Source: Adhaeribacter terrigena
Lineage (GTDB): Bacteria > Bacteroidota > Bacteroidia > Cytophagales > Hymenobacteraceae
DNA: 64,000 nt
Assembly: GCF_016623615.1 (NCBI RefSeq)
Contig: NZ_JAEHFX010000003.1
Coordinates: 62,001-126,000 of the forward strand
Reading direction: 5' to 3'
In this document: one piece after another, positions 26,901 through 35,033 of the stretch
Numbering within the stretch: the stretch's first letter is position 1
Layout of the letters: each line of letters starts with the position of its first letter
The notes under the pieces: model-generated
The model's input: only the letters and a program-made list of their open reading frames with translations
Told to the model about the DNA's origin: nothing
The model's database searches: none
Program-made: the position numbers and the translations under genes

Positions 26901-27097
26901 CTTTGATCGGTGGTCTGACTTCTTCCATGTTCCTGACTTTAATTGTGGTACCGATCATTTACTACATCTTCGATAGAGTTCTGGCGAAGTTTGGTATGGA
27001 TAAGAGTAAAAAGATTGAGCTGGAAGACAAATCTTTGGAAGAGCTGGAGCACGAAACAGCGGTTCAGGGCGAAAAGAACCTGGCGCATGTGCACTAG
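23924..27097 (+). CDS. RND multidrug efflux permease, HAE1 type
   Basis: A 1057-residue inner-membrane pump, the usual length for the family. It shows the N-terminal helix, the first porter domain (LYPGASPSEVENSVTKEIED), the transmembrane block with LVVGILVDDAIVVIENIYRH (charged DD in helix 4) and the repeated second half with LVAKNAIMVVDF. Hydrophobic drugs or lipids are the usual substrates. A 230-nt gap with a motif copy (23734-23764) separates it from the adaptor gene, so it may also have its own promoter. Confidence 0.95.
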   Translation: MNITKISIQRSTIVVVVFTVLTLLGIVSYNSLNYELLPKFSPPVLTISTLYPGASPSEVENSVTKEIEDAISSLENVKTIKSTSQESFSVIVIELNQGTDVDLSLQDAQRKVNAILSRLPDDADAPSLGKFDFDDMPIMKMGATANLPATEFYDLIDKQIKPQLSRAQGVAQIKVLGGQEREVKVNIDANKLEAYGISILQVMQTIRSSNLDFPTGEIKDAEGQTQIRLAGKFVSLDQLRALVIRDDARGTVRLSDLAEVQDSQKDTDVLSRINSKPSVGITIQKQSDANAVEVSEQTKLTLAQLEKTYAEIGLKFNIANDTSVFTLEAADSVIHDLALAVILVAVVMLLFLHSLRNAIIVMISIPASLVATFIAMYLFGYSLNLMSLMAISLVVGILVDDAIVVIENIYRHMEMGKNPAQASYDGIREISATVTSITLVIVVVFVPLALSTGLVSDILRQFAVVVAVATMISLFVAFTLIPLLASRFSKLEHLSDKNVFGRFILSFERFLDRVIDGFTSVLRWAFGHKLIVLGLTLAAFIGAVSLVPGGFIGSEFIGAGDRGEVNFQLELPKNATVEQTNQATAKVENYLNKYPEITRVFTTVGATSASQQGQGAAYESEIFVALVDVRKRDFSTDKFSRMVKAEVEELIPGVKITPVPVGMVGSSQAPIQILLSGPNLDTLMNFSQKVMREVVQVQGTSDVETSVEGGNPEINVQVDRTKMASLGLTLESVGAGMQVAFSGNTDAEYRDGNNNYDINIRLDEFDRKNVTDIANLSFVNNQGQVVRLGQFADIKQSSGPSKLERTNRVTSVNVNSQVVGRPTGTVGAEIQERMAKVDVPKGVTVSYEGNLKNQSEGFGTLGIALLSSIIFMYLIMVALYDSYVYPFVVLFSIPLAIIGALLALALAAETLSIFSILGIIMMIGLVAKNAIMVVDFTNSLKAEGVPVKDALVEAIRIRFRPILMTTLAMVIGMLPIALAGGAVAASKNGLAWALIGGLTSSMFLTLIVVPIIYYIFDRVLAKFGMDKSKKIELEDKSLEELEHETAVQGEKNLAHVH

Positions 27098-27135
27098 AAT
27101 TTGCCAAGCTTTTTATAATTGTGTTTGATAAATTG

Positions 27136-27171
27136 AGAGGCAGGCTTCCTTTGGAGGTCTGTCTCTTTTGT
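27136..27171 (+). terminator. Terminator of the efflux operon
   Basis: A 14-bp stem with three G-U pairs (27136-27149 with 27153-27166) followed by TTTTGTTTTT. A motif copy follows at 27182-27212. The remaining stretch to 27416 holds no gene. Confidence 0.75.
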
Positions 27172-27416
27172 TTTTCAGGTAGAAACGCTATGTTTTTACC
27201 TGAAAAAACTGCCGGCCTGTCAGAAAATTAACCAAGGGATTCTTCTGCCGGAAAGCCTGCCGTGTTTGGATTGGAAACGGAAAAACGGATTTAATATGCG
27301 TTTTTTATTGTTATGCCTGGAATGAGTTTTATGCTTAGCGAAAAGGAGTTTTTATTTTGCCGGACTTGGTAAAATAAAGCTGACAAAGCGCATTTGGGCG
27401 CGCTTTTTGCTAATTC

Positions 27417-27431
27417 ATGTATGTACATTAA
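27417..27431 (+). promoter_or_regulatory. ATGTATGTACATTAA site upstream of the NADH dehydrogenase
   Basis: This 15-nt sequence contains the palindrome core TGTACA and matches TGTATGTACATT at 34949 upstream of the YceI/dioxygenase cluster. It lies 57 nt before the ATG. A shared regulator is inferred. Confidence 0.5.
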
Positions 27432-27487
27432 TTGCCTGCCGTTTATTCATTTTACTGACAAAAAAGGCAGGCTTTAACGCTAAAGAA

Positions 27488-28804
27488 ATGACAAAAAAGA
27501 TCGTAATTATTGGTGGCGGATTTGCGGGGGTAAACCTGGCGAATAGTCTTTCCGGTGAGCCTGAATTTCAGGTAACGCTGGTCGATAAAAACAACTATAA
27601 TTTTTTCCCGCCGCTGCTTTACCAGGTAGCTACCGGTTTCCTGGAAGTGTCGAATATCAGTTATCCTTTCCGCAAATTATTGCAGGGCAAACCGAACCTG
27701 AATTTCCGCCTGGGCGAATTGATGGAAGTAAAGCCCGAAGAGAACAAGATCGTGCTCAGCAACGGTGAACTGGAATACGATTACCTGGTCATGGCTACGG
27801 GTACCGAAACGAATTATTTCGGCATCGATAACATTCGTAAAAATGCACAGCCCATGAAAACCGTGCACGACGCCATTAACCTTCGGAATTTTATGCTGCA
27901 GAAATCCGAAGAAGCTACCCTGGCTACCGACGATAATGAAAGACGCAAACTAACCACCATTGTGGTGGCCGGCGGCGGTCCGACGGGGGTAGAAGTAGCA
28001 GGTATGCTGGCAGAAATGCGCAAAAATATCGGACAGAAAGATTACCCCGAATTAACCGGCATCGAAAGCGAGATTTATCTGGTAGACGGTGGCCCGAGCG
28101 TGCTGGCGCCTATGAGCAAAGCTTCGCAGCAATATACCCACGATTCTCTAGTGGAGCTGGGCGTAAATGTGAAACTCAACAAACAGGTAATTAACTATGA
28201 AGATGATCTGGTGACTTTTGCCGATGGCGAAACCATTGAAACGAAGATCCTGATCTGGGCAGCAGGGGTAACCGGTAAAATGATTGCAGGTATGCCTACC
28301 GAAAGTTACGGCCGCGGCCGGAGACTGCTGGTAAACGAATATAATAAGGTAGAAAACACGGAGAATATTTTTGCCATCGGCGATATTGCCTTGCAGACTT
28401 CCGACGGGAATTTCCCTAACGGCCATCCGCAGGTAGCCCAGGTTGCCATTCAGCAGGGGAAATTGCTGGCCCGGAATTTAAAAGCGCAGCAGGAGCATAA
28501 GCCGTTAAAAGCTTTTGCGTATCACGACCGCGGCTCTATGGCGATCATAGGCCGGAAAAAAGCAGTAGCCGATCTGCCCAAACCGAAACTGCATTTCAAC
28601 GGGTTTGTTGCCTGGGTGATGTGGCTGTTCGTGCATCTGGTTTCGCTTATAACCGTTCCGAATCGCGTGAAAACGCTTTATAACTGGATGATCGCGTATT
28701 TTACCAAAGACCAGGCCATGCGCCTGATCATAAGGCCGGCGGAAAACGCTATGGTAAAACCTGAAAAAACTGCCAGATTGCCTGAGTTGGTGAAAGCCGC
28801 TTAA
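27488..28804 (+). CDS. ndh: type II NADH dehydrogenase (NDH-2) family oxidoreductase
   Basis: A 438-residue flavoprotein that passes electrons from NAD(P)H to quinone at the membrane. Two dinucleotide-binding motifs, IVIIGGGFAGVNLA (FAD) and TIVVAGGGPTGVEVAGML (NADH), plus the second FAD contact ENIFAIGDIAL. A hydrophobic C-terminal segment (FVAWVMWLFVHLVSLITV) anchors it. ATG 27488 fits the FAD motif. A 31-nt motif copy (28743-28773) is read through in the last 20 codons, encoding ENAMVKPEKT, so the motif supplies part of the C-terminal tail. Confidence 0.92.
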   Translation: MTKKIVIIGGGFAGVNLANSLSGEPEFQVTLVDKNNYNFFPPLLYQVATGFLEVSNISYPFRKLLQGKPNLNFRLGELMEVKPEENKIVLSNGELEYDYLVMATGTETNYFGIDNIRKNAQPMKTVHDAINLRNFMLQKSEEATLATDDNERRKLTTIVVAGGGPTGVEVAGMLAEMRKNIGQKDYPELTGIESEIYLVDGGPSVLAPMSKASQQYTHDSLVELGVNVKLNKQVINYEDDLVTFADGETIETKILIWAAGVTGKMIAGMPTESYGRGRRLLVNEYNKVENTENIFAIGDIALQTSDGNFPNGHPQVAQVAIQQGKLLARNLKAQQEHKPLKAFAYHDRGSMAIIGRKKAVADLPKPKLHFNGFVAWVMWLFVHLVSLITVPNRVKTLYNWMIAYFTKDQAMRLIIRPAENAMVKPEKTARLPELVKAA

Positions 28805-28831
28805 AAACGAATTCATTCCTTATTTTTCCAG

Positions 28832-28865
28832 AAACAAGCCTCCGGGATGCGGAGGCTTGTTTTTT
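28832..28865 (+). terminator. Rho-independent terminator after ndh
   Basis: A 13-bp stem (28832-28844 with 28850-28862) and a T run. The following 295 nt hold no supported gene. Confidence 0.92.
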
Positions 28866-29160
28866 AATGCCAGTAATGAATTGAATAATTGGCAAAGGCA
28901 ACGTTTCTATCCATAATCTTTCTGGAAAAGAGCGCCCTAACCCTATAGAATTCGTAAGGCAAGCGGACGGTTTTCATTTCTGTTCAGCTAGTATCCGGGC
29001 GATTTAAATGGTAAAGCGGTGAGGCAAGAAACCGCGTTTTCGAACGTTTCTTCTCCGGCAATTTACTTCAGCCATAATTATTGTACTTTTGAACTCCGGA
29101 GCAGGTTTACTAATGGAATTAAGGTGAACCAAAGCGGAGAAATTTTAATAAAGCTAATTG

Positions 29161-30423
29161 ATGCGGCGTTTTATAGTGCTTTTTGGGGTTATAGCCCTTC
29201 TTTTCGATTTTTACGTTTACCAGGGAATTAAAAGGATTTCGGCTGACTGGCGATCTGCAACACTGCGGAAAGCGGTGCGCCGGGGTTACTGGATATTTTT
29301 TATTGCCTTCAATATCTGTTTCACGGTAGTTGTTTTCCAGCGCTTTTCAACCGGCGAAAACAATGATTTTATGAAATGGATCATGAATTTGTTCCTGATC
29401 TTTTTTGTAACCAAGCTGGTTTTTATTCTGGTACTTTTTGGCGAAGATCTGGTGCGGGCCGGAGTAGCGCTTATCCGGTTGATCAAACAAACTTTCAGCG
29501 AAACGGAATCTGACAAAAAGCTGATGCCCGGCCGCCGGAAATTCGTAAGTCAGTCGGCTTTAATTCTGGCTTCCATTCCTTTCGCTTCTTTTCTGTACGG
29601 TATGGTGAAAGGCAAGTACCAGTACACGGTGCACCGCTCTACGCTTTTTTTTGAAGACCTGCCGGCCGCCTTCGATGGCTTTAAGATCACGCAGCTTTCC
29701 GATATTCATGCCGGCAGTTTTGACGATCCGGAAGCGGTGCAACGGGGCATTGATCTGGCGAAAGCGCAAAAGGGGGACCTTTTCGTTTTTACCGGCGATC
29801 TGGTAAACGATTATGCGACGGAAGTGGTGCCTTACATCAATCATTTTAAGCAATTAAAAGCCCCTTTCGGGCAGTTTTCGGTGCTCGGAAACCATGATTA
29901 CGGCATGTATGCCAAATGGCCAACCGAAAAAGAAAAAGAGCAGAATCTGCGGGACCTGAAGCAACACCACGCCGATATGGGCTATAAATTGTTGCTGGAC
30001 GAAGCGGTCACGATCGAAAAAGATGGCGAAAAATTATCGCTGATCGGGGTGGAGAACTGGGGTAAGGGTTTTATTCAAATCGGTAACCTGGACAAGGCGC
30101 TGGCAAATATATCCAAAGATGCATTTAAGGTCCTGCTTTCACACGACCCTTCGCATTGGGAAGAGGTTGTAAAACACCACGAAAAACACGTGCATTTAAC
30201 TTTGAGCGGGCATACGCACGGCATGCAGTTCGGAATAGAAACGCCGGTTTTTAAATGGAGTCCGGCGCAGTTCCGCTACAAAACCTGGGCCGGACTGGCA
30301 GCGGAAGCCGGGAAAATGCTGTATGTGAACCGGGGCTTTGGCTTTATCGGTTTTTCGGGCCGGGTAGGGATCTGGCCGGAGATCACGGTGCTGGAATTAC
30401 GCAAAGGCAAGGCTCCCGCATAA
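29161..30423 (+). CDS. membrane-anchored metallophosphoesterase
   Basis: A 420-residue protein with three N-terminal membrane helices followed by a calcineurin-like phosphoesterase domain. Metal ligands are visible in order: TQLSDIHAGSF, FTGDLVNDYA, VLGNHDYG, LLSHDPSHW and LSGHTHGMQFG. Related proteins (YaeI/YkuE type) hydrolyse phosphoester bonds of lipids such as UDP-diacylglucosamine; the substrate here is unknown. TTG 29158 directly before the ATG is also possible. Confidence 0.9.
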   Translation: MRRFIVLFGVIALLFDFYVYQGIKRISADWRSATLRKAVRRGYWIFFIAFNICFTVVVFQRFSTGENNDFMKWIMNLFLIFFVTKLVFILVLFGEDLVRAGVALIRLIKQTFSETESDKKLMPGRRKFVSQSALILASIPFASFLYGMVKGKYQYTVHRSTLFFEDLPAAFDGFKITQLSDIHAGSFDDPEAVQRGIDLAKAQKGDLFVFTGDLVNDYATEVVPYINHFKQLKAPFGQFSVLGNHDYGMYAKWPTEKEKEQNLRDLKQHHADMGYKLLLDEAVTIEKDGEKLSLIGVENWGKGFIQIGNLDKALANISKDAFKVLLSHDPSHWEEVVKHHEKHVHLTLSGHTHGMQFGIETPVFKWSPAQFRYKTWAGLAAEAGKMLYVNRGFGFIGFSGRVGIWPEITVLELRKGKAPA

Positions 30424-30516
30424 AGTCAACTCTTAATACTTCAGACTTTTTAAGCCTGAAACCCTACCGTTTTTTTAATTATTATTCCAGAATACGCCGA
30501 AAGTTCAGGCCGAATG

Positions 30517-31131
30517 TCAGAAAACCAGCTGCAGGATTAAGTACGCAGGCAGGTAAATCCCTATAGCCAATCCCAGCATAACGAGGAGCAGGTAACGTTT
30601 CGGGCTTAGTCTGGTTTGCGGTTTTGCCCCGGGCCCGAATACCATGTTGATGTTTTCGGCGGGAGAGGTAAACAGGAATGTGAAAAGTAAAACGGCCCAG
30701 CCGAATAAAACCTGATACCAGAAAGCGCTTTCATGAAAACCCGTTTTCCAGATCATCCAGAGAATAAGCGGCGGCAAAACCACGTGAAATAAGGACAACG
30801 CTCGCAGGAAACGCGATTTGGTGCTGTCGAACATGTAATCGGTGAGGCTGAAAAGTCTTTTGCCGGTTAAAAGCTGCACGAAATAACTCACATTCCAGGC
30901 GATTTCCGGGATCAGAACTGCTACGCCCATCATGCTGGCCAGCAAGCTGCTTTCGAGCCAGACCGCGGCCAGCATTACAAACAAAGCCACATCCGAAAAC
31001 CACAAAAAATTGGCAAGGCCCCATTTTTTCCAGTAAACCGGCACCAGAACAGCCACAAATACCGTGTAAGCAATTTTGATCCAAAGCGGGATAAGCGTTG
31101 CATCTGGTAAAGCCGGCAGCCAGAGATTCAT
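30517..31131 (-). CDS. hypothetical integral membrane protein
   Basis: A 204-residue protein with about six hydrophobic helices and aromatic-rich loops (FDSTKSRFLRALSLFHVVLPP; TSPAENINMVFGPG). I know of no function for this family. Downstream of the GDPD gene on the same strand by 34 nt, so they may be co-transcribed. A motif copy (31146-31176) lies between and covers the GDPD stop. Confidence 0.75.
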   Translation of the reverse strand: MNLWLPALPDATLIPLWIKIAYTVFVAVLVPVYWKKWGLANFLWFSDVALFVMLAAVWLESSLLASMMGVAVLIPEIAWNVSYFVQLLTGKRLFSLTDYMFDSTKSRFLRALSLFHVVLPPLILWMIWKTGFHESAFWYQVLFGWAVLLFTFLFTSPAENINMVFGPGAKPQTRLSPKRYLLLVMLGLAIGIYLPAYLILQLVF

Positions 31132-31165
31132 GTTGGTTCAATGCTAAAATGGTAGGGAAAGTGGG

Positions 31166-31885
31166 TTAAAAACTGCCGGTAACGTTCCTGGTTCTTTCGA
31201 GCAGCCGGTCTGGGAAATTGGTGATGATGCCGTATGGTTTTGCCTTTAAAGCGAGTTCAATTTCGGGTTCCTGGTTTACGGTGTAAAACAGCAGTTTGCG
31301 GTTTTGAGCTTTTACAGTTTCCACCAGGTAAGCGTTGTGCGTTTCAATGGCCGTAACCACCAGATCAGGATTCACTTTTTGCAGATAATCTTCCAGGAAA
31401 ACCGGCACGCATTCGAACATAATAGCGGTTTGCAATTCCGGGTTTTGCCTTTTCATTTCCATGATCTTTTGGTGATAAAAGGAGCCGATCGTGAACGCAT
31501 CAGAAGGCAGGTTACTTTCTAATATTCCCAGCGTTTTAAGGAAGGCGTTTTCAGCTTTTACTTCTACTAATAGGGGGATTTTATGCGGCTTCACCAGGTC
31601 AAGCACAGCTTTTAAAGTCGGAATTTCGGCCCCGTTTTTCAGCTTTGTGTTTTTCAGTTTCCCGTAACTTAATTCCGCAATGAATCCGCTTTCATCGGTT
31701 AAACGGTCGAGGTAAGCATCGTGAAAAACTACAATTTCGCCGTCGGTGGTTTGCCAGACGTCTATTTCTATTCCATCTACGCCCAGGTCAATGGCTTTTT
31801 GGATGCTGGCCAACGTGTTTTCAAATGCCAGTCCGGCCGCGCCGCGGTGCCCGAAGATCTTTGGTTTTAAAGCAGTTTCTTCCAT
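31166..31885 (-). CDS. glycerophosphodiester phosphodiesterase
   Basis: A 239-residue enzyme that cleaves glycerophosphodiesters to glycerol-3-phosphate and an alcohol. Catalytic and metal residues: FGHRGAAGLAFENT (His-Arg, Glu), GIEIDVWQTTDGEIVVFHDA (Glu-x-Asp, second His) and LLVEVK. The ATG at 31885 has an AAGG-type site upstream; the frame opens to 31933. No signal peptide, so it is likely cytoplasmic. The glpD gene at 38063 would use the product, though it is not linked. Confidence 0.92.
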   Translation of the reverse strand: MEETALKPKIFGHRGAAGLAFENTLASIQKAIDLGVDGIEIDVWQTTDGEIVVFHDAYLDRLTDESGFIAELSYGKLKNTKLKNGAEIPTLKAVLDLVKPHKIPLLVEVKAENAFLKTLGILESNLPSDAFTIGSFYHQKIMEMKRQNPELQTAIMFECVPVFLEDYLQKVNPDLVVTAIETHNAYLVETVKAQNRKLLFYTVNQEPEIELALKAKPYGIITNFPDRLLERTRNVTGSF

Positions 31886-32086
31886 TTTTAACCTTAGAAT
31901 ACGTTCGTTAAAAGTGACTTCTACTAAATGCAAACTTGGGTAAAGCTGTAAAGTTTGAACGCCGCTGGCTGGTACAATTTATTAAAGAGCAATGCACTTT
32001 TTACGATGAAATCTATAGCGTTTTTTGAATTTTAAAAAATAAAAACCTGCTCTGAAAGCAACGTCAAACTTTCTCTGCAACGCCGA

Positions 32087-32857
32087 TTATATCTTCGCTT
32101 TGCGGGTACGTTTTTGCAGCTGCAGGATCTTTTGCTCGAATTGTTGCCGCAGTTCGTGCACAAACGTTAGCGGCTCGGGGTAGGTTTGTAAAACGTGGTA
32201 CAGTTCCGAATTTTTAATTTCCTGCAAAGCCCTGAAAAGTTCTTCCTGTTTTTTGCGGAGAAATACAAGTAAGGCAGCCGGATCGGCAATGGTTTCGGGC
32301 TGGTAGGGGATGTGCGACATGGCATTGCCGCTGATGATGTATTCGTAAAAGCCTTTCAGTTCTTCCAGATCGCCGCTTTCGTAAACGTCTATCAGCTGCA
32401 TGGTAACTTCCGTAGCGCGCCCGGTTTTATCGGAATCTTCGCCGGCAAATTTATCGGGGTGCACGTGCCGGATGGCTTCTTTGTAGAGCCGTTTTAATTC
32501 CTGTTGGTTTTCCGGGGTTGGTTTGACCGTAACGGAAGGTGCGGTAGCAGTTTGCTTTAAGCCGGAGGTTTCGCGGTAGTTTTTGCCTTTCTTTTTCTGT
32601 TCCAGGCGTTTGGCTTTTTTGTCGGCTTTCAGCTTTTTATAAACCGCCGTAAGCTCCTGAATTCGCCGGATCTGGGGTTGCAGCTGGGAGCGGAGTTGTG
32701 CACTGAAAACATTGATGGCGGTTTCGGCCGTGGCCAGTTCTTTTTCCAGCTCCGCAAGGGCTTTTTCCAGGTGTTGTATTTGCTGGTGCAGCGGATCTTC
32801 TGCTTTTAAAACCGATTGGAGCATAAGGAATTTATTCTGGATGTGCTTTTCAGCCAC
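32087..32857 (-). CDS. J-domain-containing coiled-coil protein
   Basis: A 256-residue cytoplasmic protein. The first 80 residues are a long charged coiled coil (IQHLEKALAELEKELATAET). A J-domain core follows, YKEAIRHVHPDKFAGE with the HPD triad at about residue 130. The C-terminal third is again helical (PLTFVHELRQQFEQKILQLQ). A J domain in the middle of two coiled coils suggests a specialised DnaK co-chaperone; the partner is unknown. A motif copy (32843-32873) overlaps its first codons. Confidence 0.75.
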   Translation of the reverse strand: MAEKHIQNKFLMLQSVLKAEDPLHQQIQHLEKALAELEKELATAETAINVFSAQLRSQLQPQIRRIQELTAVYKKLKADKKAKRLEQKKKGKNYRETSGLKQTATAPSVTVKPTPENQQELKRLYKEAIRHVHPDKFAGEDSDKTGRATEVTMQLIDVYESGDLEELKGFYEYIISGNAMSHIPYQPETIADPAALLVFLRKKQEELFRALQEIKNSELYHVLQTYPEPLTFVHELRQQFEQKILQLQKRTRKAKI

Positions 32858-32886
32858 AAAAACATAGCGTTTTTAAGCTGATAAAA

Positions 32887-32933
32887 AAATGCGGGAATTT
32901 CAGCAATTTAGCTGAAATTCCCGCATTTTGAAG
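32887..32933 (-). terminator. Terminator of the DsbA-family gene
   Basis: A perfect 18-bp stem (32887-32904 with 32911-32928), loop AATTTA. On the minus strand it is followed by seven T residues. It lies just after the stop at 32941. Confidence 0.93.
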
Positions 32934-32940
32934 ATTAAAG

Positions 32941-33648
32941 TTAGCAATTGCTGCCGTCTAAATTGCAGGCGTTCGCGTTCGGATCGCCGGCAATGGGAGT
33001 GGGTTTGGGTTTCTCGGTTTCGTTCCAGGTTTGGTCCAGAGTTTGCTGAAAAAGCTCAATGGGCTGCGCGCCGGAAATGGCATACCGGTTATTGAAAACA
33101 AAGAAGGGCACGCCGCGGGCGCCAACCTGCTGCGCCTCATATTGGTCCATTTGCACAGCTTCTTTGTAGGCATCGGTTTGCAGCATGGCTTTTACTTTTT
33201 CTTTATTCAACCCTACCGTTTCGGCTAGTTCAGCCAGCGTTTCTTTGTCGCCCAGGTCGCGGCCTTCGGTATAATAAGCGGCAAATAACCTTTCTTTCAG
33301 TTCATTTTGTTTGCCCTGCTCTTTGGCGAAATGCAGTAAACGGTGCGCATCCAGGGTATTGGTAATGATGGCTTTGTCGAAATTATACTGTAAACCAACT
33401 TCTTTGGCGGCGCCGGCCATGTAATCGTTCATTTGCTTGCCTTCCTGCACGCTCACGCCTTTGCGTTTGGCTAAATACTCGTGCACACTTTGCCCCGGAA
33501 CCGGTTTTGCTTCCGGATCGAGCTGGAAGCTGCGCCAGGTTATTTCCACCTCATCTTTATGCGGAAAATCTTTTAACGCTGCTTCGAATTTGCGCTTACC
33601 AATGTAACAAAACGGGCAAACCACATCAGACCAGATCTCTACTTTCAT
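32941..33648 (-). CDS. DsbA-family (FrnE-like) oxidoreductase
   Basis: A 235-residue thioredoxin-fold protein: MKVEIWSDVVCPFCYIGKRK carries the CPFC active site, and the cis-proline loop is GARGVPFFVFNNRYAISGAQ. No signal peptide, in line with cytoplasmic FrnE-type proteins linked to oxidative stress. The C-terminal tail, DPNANACNLDGSNC, has two extra cysteines, as in some FrnE proteins with a second active site. The in-frame leader up to 33711 is not conserved-looking. A good copy of the 31-nt motif lies within the gene (33192-33222). Confidence 0.9.
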   Translation of the reverse strand: MKVEIWSDVVCPFCYIGKRKFEAALKDFPHKDEVEITWRSFQLDPEAKPVPGQSVHEYLAKRKGVSVQEGKQMNDYMAGAAKEVGLQYNFDKAIITNTLDAHRLLHFAKEQGKQNELKERLFAAYYTEGRDLGDKETLAELAETVGLNKEKVKAMLQTDAYKEAVQMDQYEAQQVGARGVPFFVFNNRYAISGAQPIELFQQTLDQTWNETEKPKPTPIAGDPNANACNLDGSNC

Positions 33649-33867
33649 TGTTGCAATTTTAGTTTTTAAAACAAGAACCCTACAGCGGTACATTTGCTTT
33701 TTTACAAACAAGCCCGGGTTAATTTGGTTAAAGATAAAACAAATTCTTCTACCAGATTAGTGCGAAAATTCCCGGCAAGCCGGCTATAAGCGCTGCCGGC
33801 AAGTTAAACGCTATGGTTTTGAGCTGAAAAAGTAAGAAGCCTGAACAGAAAAGAACCGGTCCGGATT

Positions 33868-34626
33868 TTAGTGCCTGCTTCCTTTGCGCAGGTTTTTACC
33901 GCCTACATTTATAATAATGCCTAAGCTGGAAACCGAATTACCGGCCGTTAAAAAATCGCGGTTCTTCAGCCCGAAATTCCAGCCGCTGGTATGTTGTAAT
34001 TGCACGGCATTGGTGAGTAGCACGCGGGTGAAAAAAATGGGCTCCAGAAAAATGTTGTCTTCGGTGGTTTGCTCTACGTCGTTACGGATAAATTTACCCA
34101 TATCTACGTAGCTGGCCCGCAGGGCGGTACCGTAATTGAGCGGAAAAACGCGGCCGAACAAGCGGAACGATTCGGTTTTTTTCTTGCTGAAGTTTACCTG
34201 CACAAAAACTTTGTTGAGCGTAATTTCCTGGCGGTCGTAAGTTTGCAGGCCGTTTTCGGTTTTTTTGCGGTAGGTTATATCGCTGCTGCCCCGGCCCAGG
34301 CCGCCGTAAATTTCCAGCACGCGGTTATTCTTTTCGCCGAAAGTAGTAAAATAACCGCCGCCGGCCTCCAGAATATTGTGCCGGAAAGCCTTTTTATCGC
34401 GGTTCTGGTTCATAAAAGAGCCGTTCGCCATGATCCCGATATGATCGGAAACGGCGTAAGCAGAAGTAAAACTGGCGTTCCCTTTCAGATTAATATGGCC
34501 GCCGCTGTAAAGTTCGCCTTTGGCGCTTAGCATGGGCGTGTTGGGCGTATTGGGCATGTAAACCGAAGAACAACTGCTGGCCAGTAAAGCGATAGCCGGC
34601 ACCAGGAACCAGAAAATTTTTTTCAT
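33868..34626 (-). CDS. hypothetical lipoprotein with beta-rich domain
   Basis: A 252-residue exported protein; the signal peptide ends in LLASSCSS with the lipid-modified Cys at about residue 19. The mature part has alternating patterns (INLKGNASFTSAYAVSDHIG; VLEIYGGLGRGSSDITYRKK) suggesting a small outer-membrane-type beta barrel. No family recognised. A motif copy (33805-33835) lies downstream. The 300-nt stretch on its 5' side (34627-34927) holds no gene. Confidence 0.7.
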   Translation of the reverse strand: MKKIFWFLVPAIALLASSCSSVYMPNTPNTPMLSAKGELYSGGHINLKGNASFTSAYAVSDHIGIMANGSFMNQNRDKKAFRHNILEAGGGYFTTFGEKNNRVLEIYGGLGRGSSDITYRKKTENGLQTYDRQEITLNKVFVQVNFSKKKTESFRLFGRVFPLNYGTALRASYVDMGKFIRNDVEQTTEDNIFLEPIFFTRVLLTNAVQLQHTSGWNFGLKNRDFLTAGNSVSSLGIIINVGGKNLRKGSRH

Positions 34627-34927
34627 AGAGAATCGTGCAATAGTTGAAAGTTTATTTGCTTTTTTGCCTTCCGGGTGGCCTTCAGAGATTGGCCCGGGCC
34701 GGAAGAAACAGAAAAAACCGAAGCCGTTTTAGCGTTTTCCGTTTCAGCAAAAAACAGACCACGAAGCCGGCATTTAAAACCGGGAAAAATTATTTATTTA
34801 TAAAGAACAGAAAACCAGGAAGCTAGAAAACTTATTTTTCCGGAATCAGTAGGAGTTCTGGTTAGCCGGAAAGGCTTTTTCAGGAAGGTTTTTTGGATCA
34901 AAAAAAATATTTGAATCTTTTCTGAAT

Positions 34928-34973
34928 AATGTATGTATATACATTAAATGTATGTACATTTGTATTATCTTTA
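34928..34973 (+). promoter_or_regulatory. Double ATGTATGTA-type operator and promoter of the YceI/dioxygenase cluster
   Basis: Two adjacent sites: AATGTATGTATATACATTA (34928-34946), a near-palindrome, and AATGTATGTACATT (34947-34960). A -7 element TATCTTTA lies at 34966-34973, so the sites cover the -33 region. The half TGTATGTACATT recurs at 27419 before ndh. MarR-type regulators often use such AT-rich palindromes. Confidence 0.62.
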
Positions 34974-35033
34974 CAACTCAGGCACCTGTTTAAATTAAAG
35001 ATCAATTACACTTTAAAACTAAAGCATAAGATT

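Noticed and set aside
29019-29231. Plus frame overlapping the start of the metallophosphoesterase
   Set aside because: It overlaps the clear membrane leader of the enzyme in another frame and has no support of its own.
27488-30423. ndh and the metallophosphoesterase as one operon
   Set aside because: A strong terminator at 28832 and a 350-nt gap separate them.
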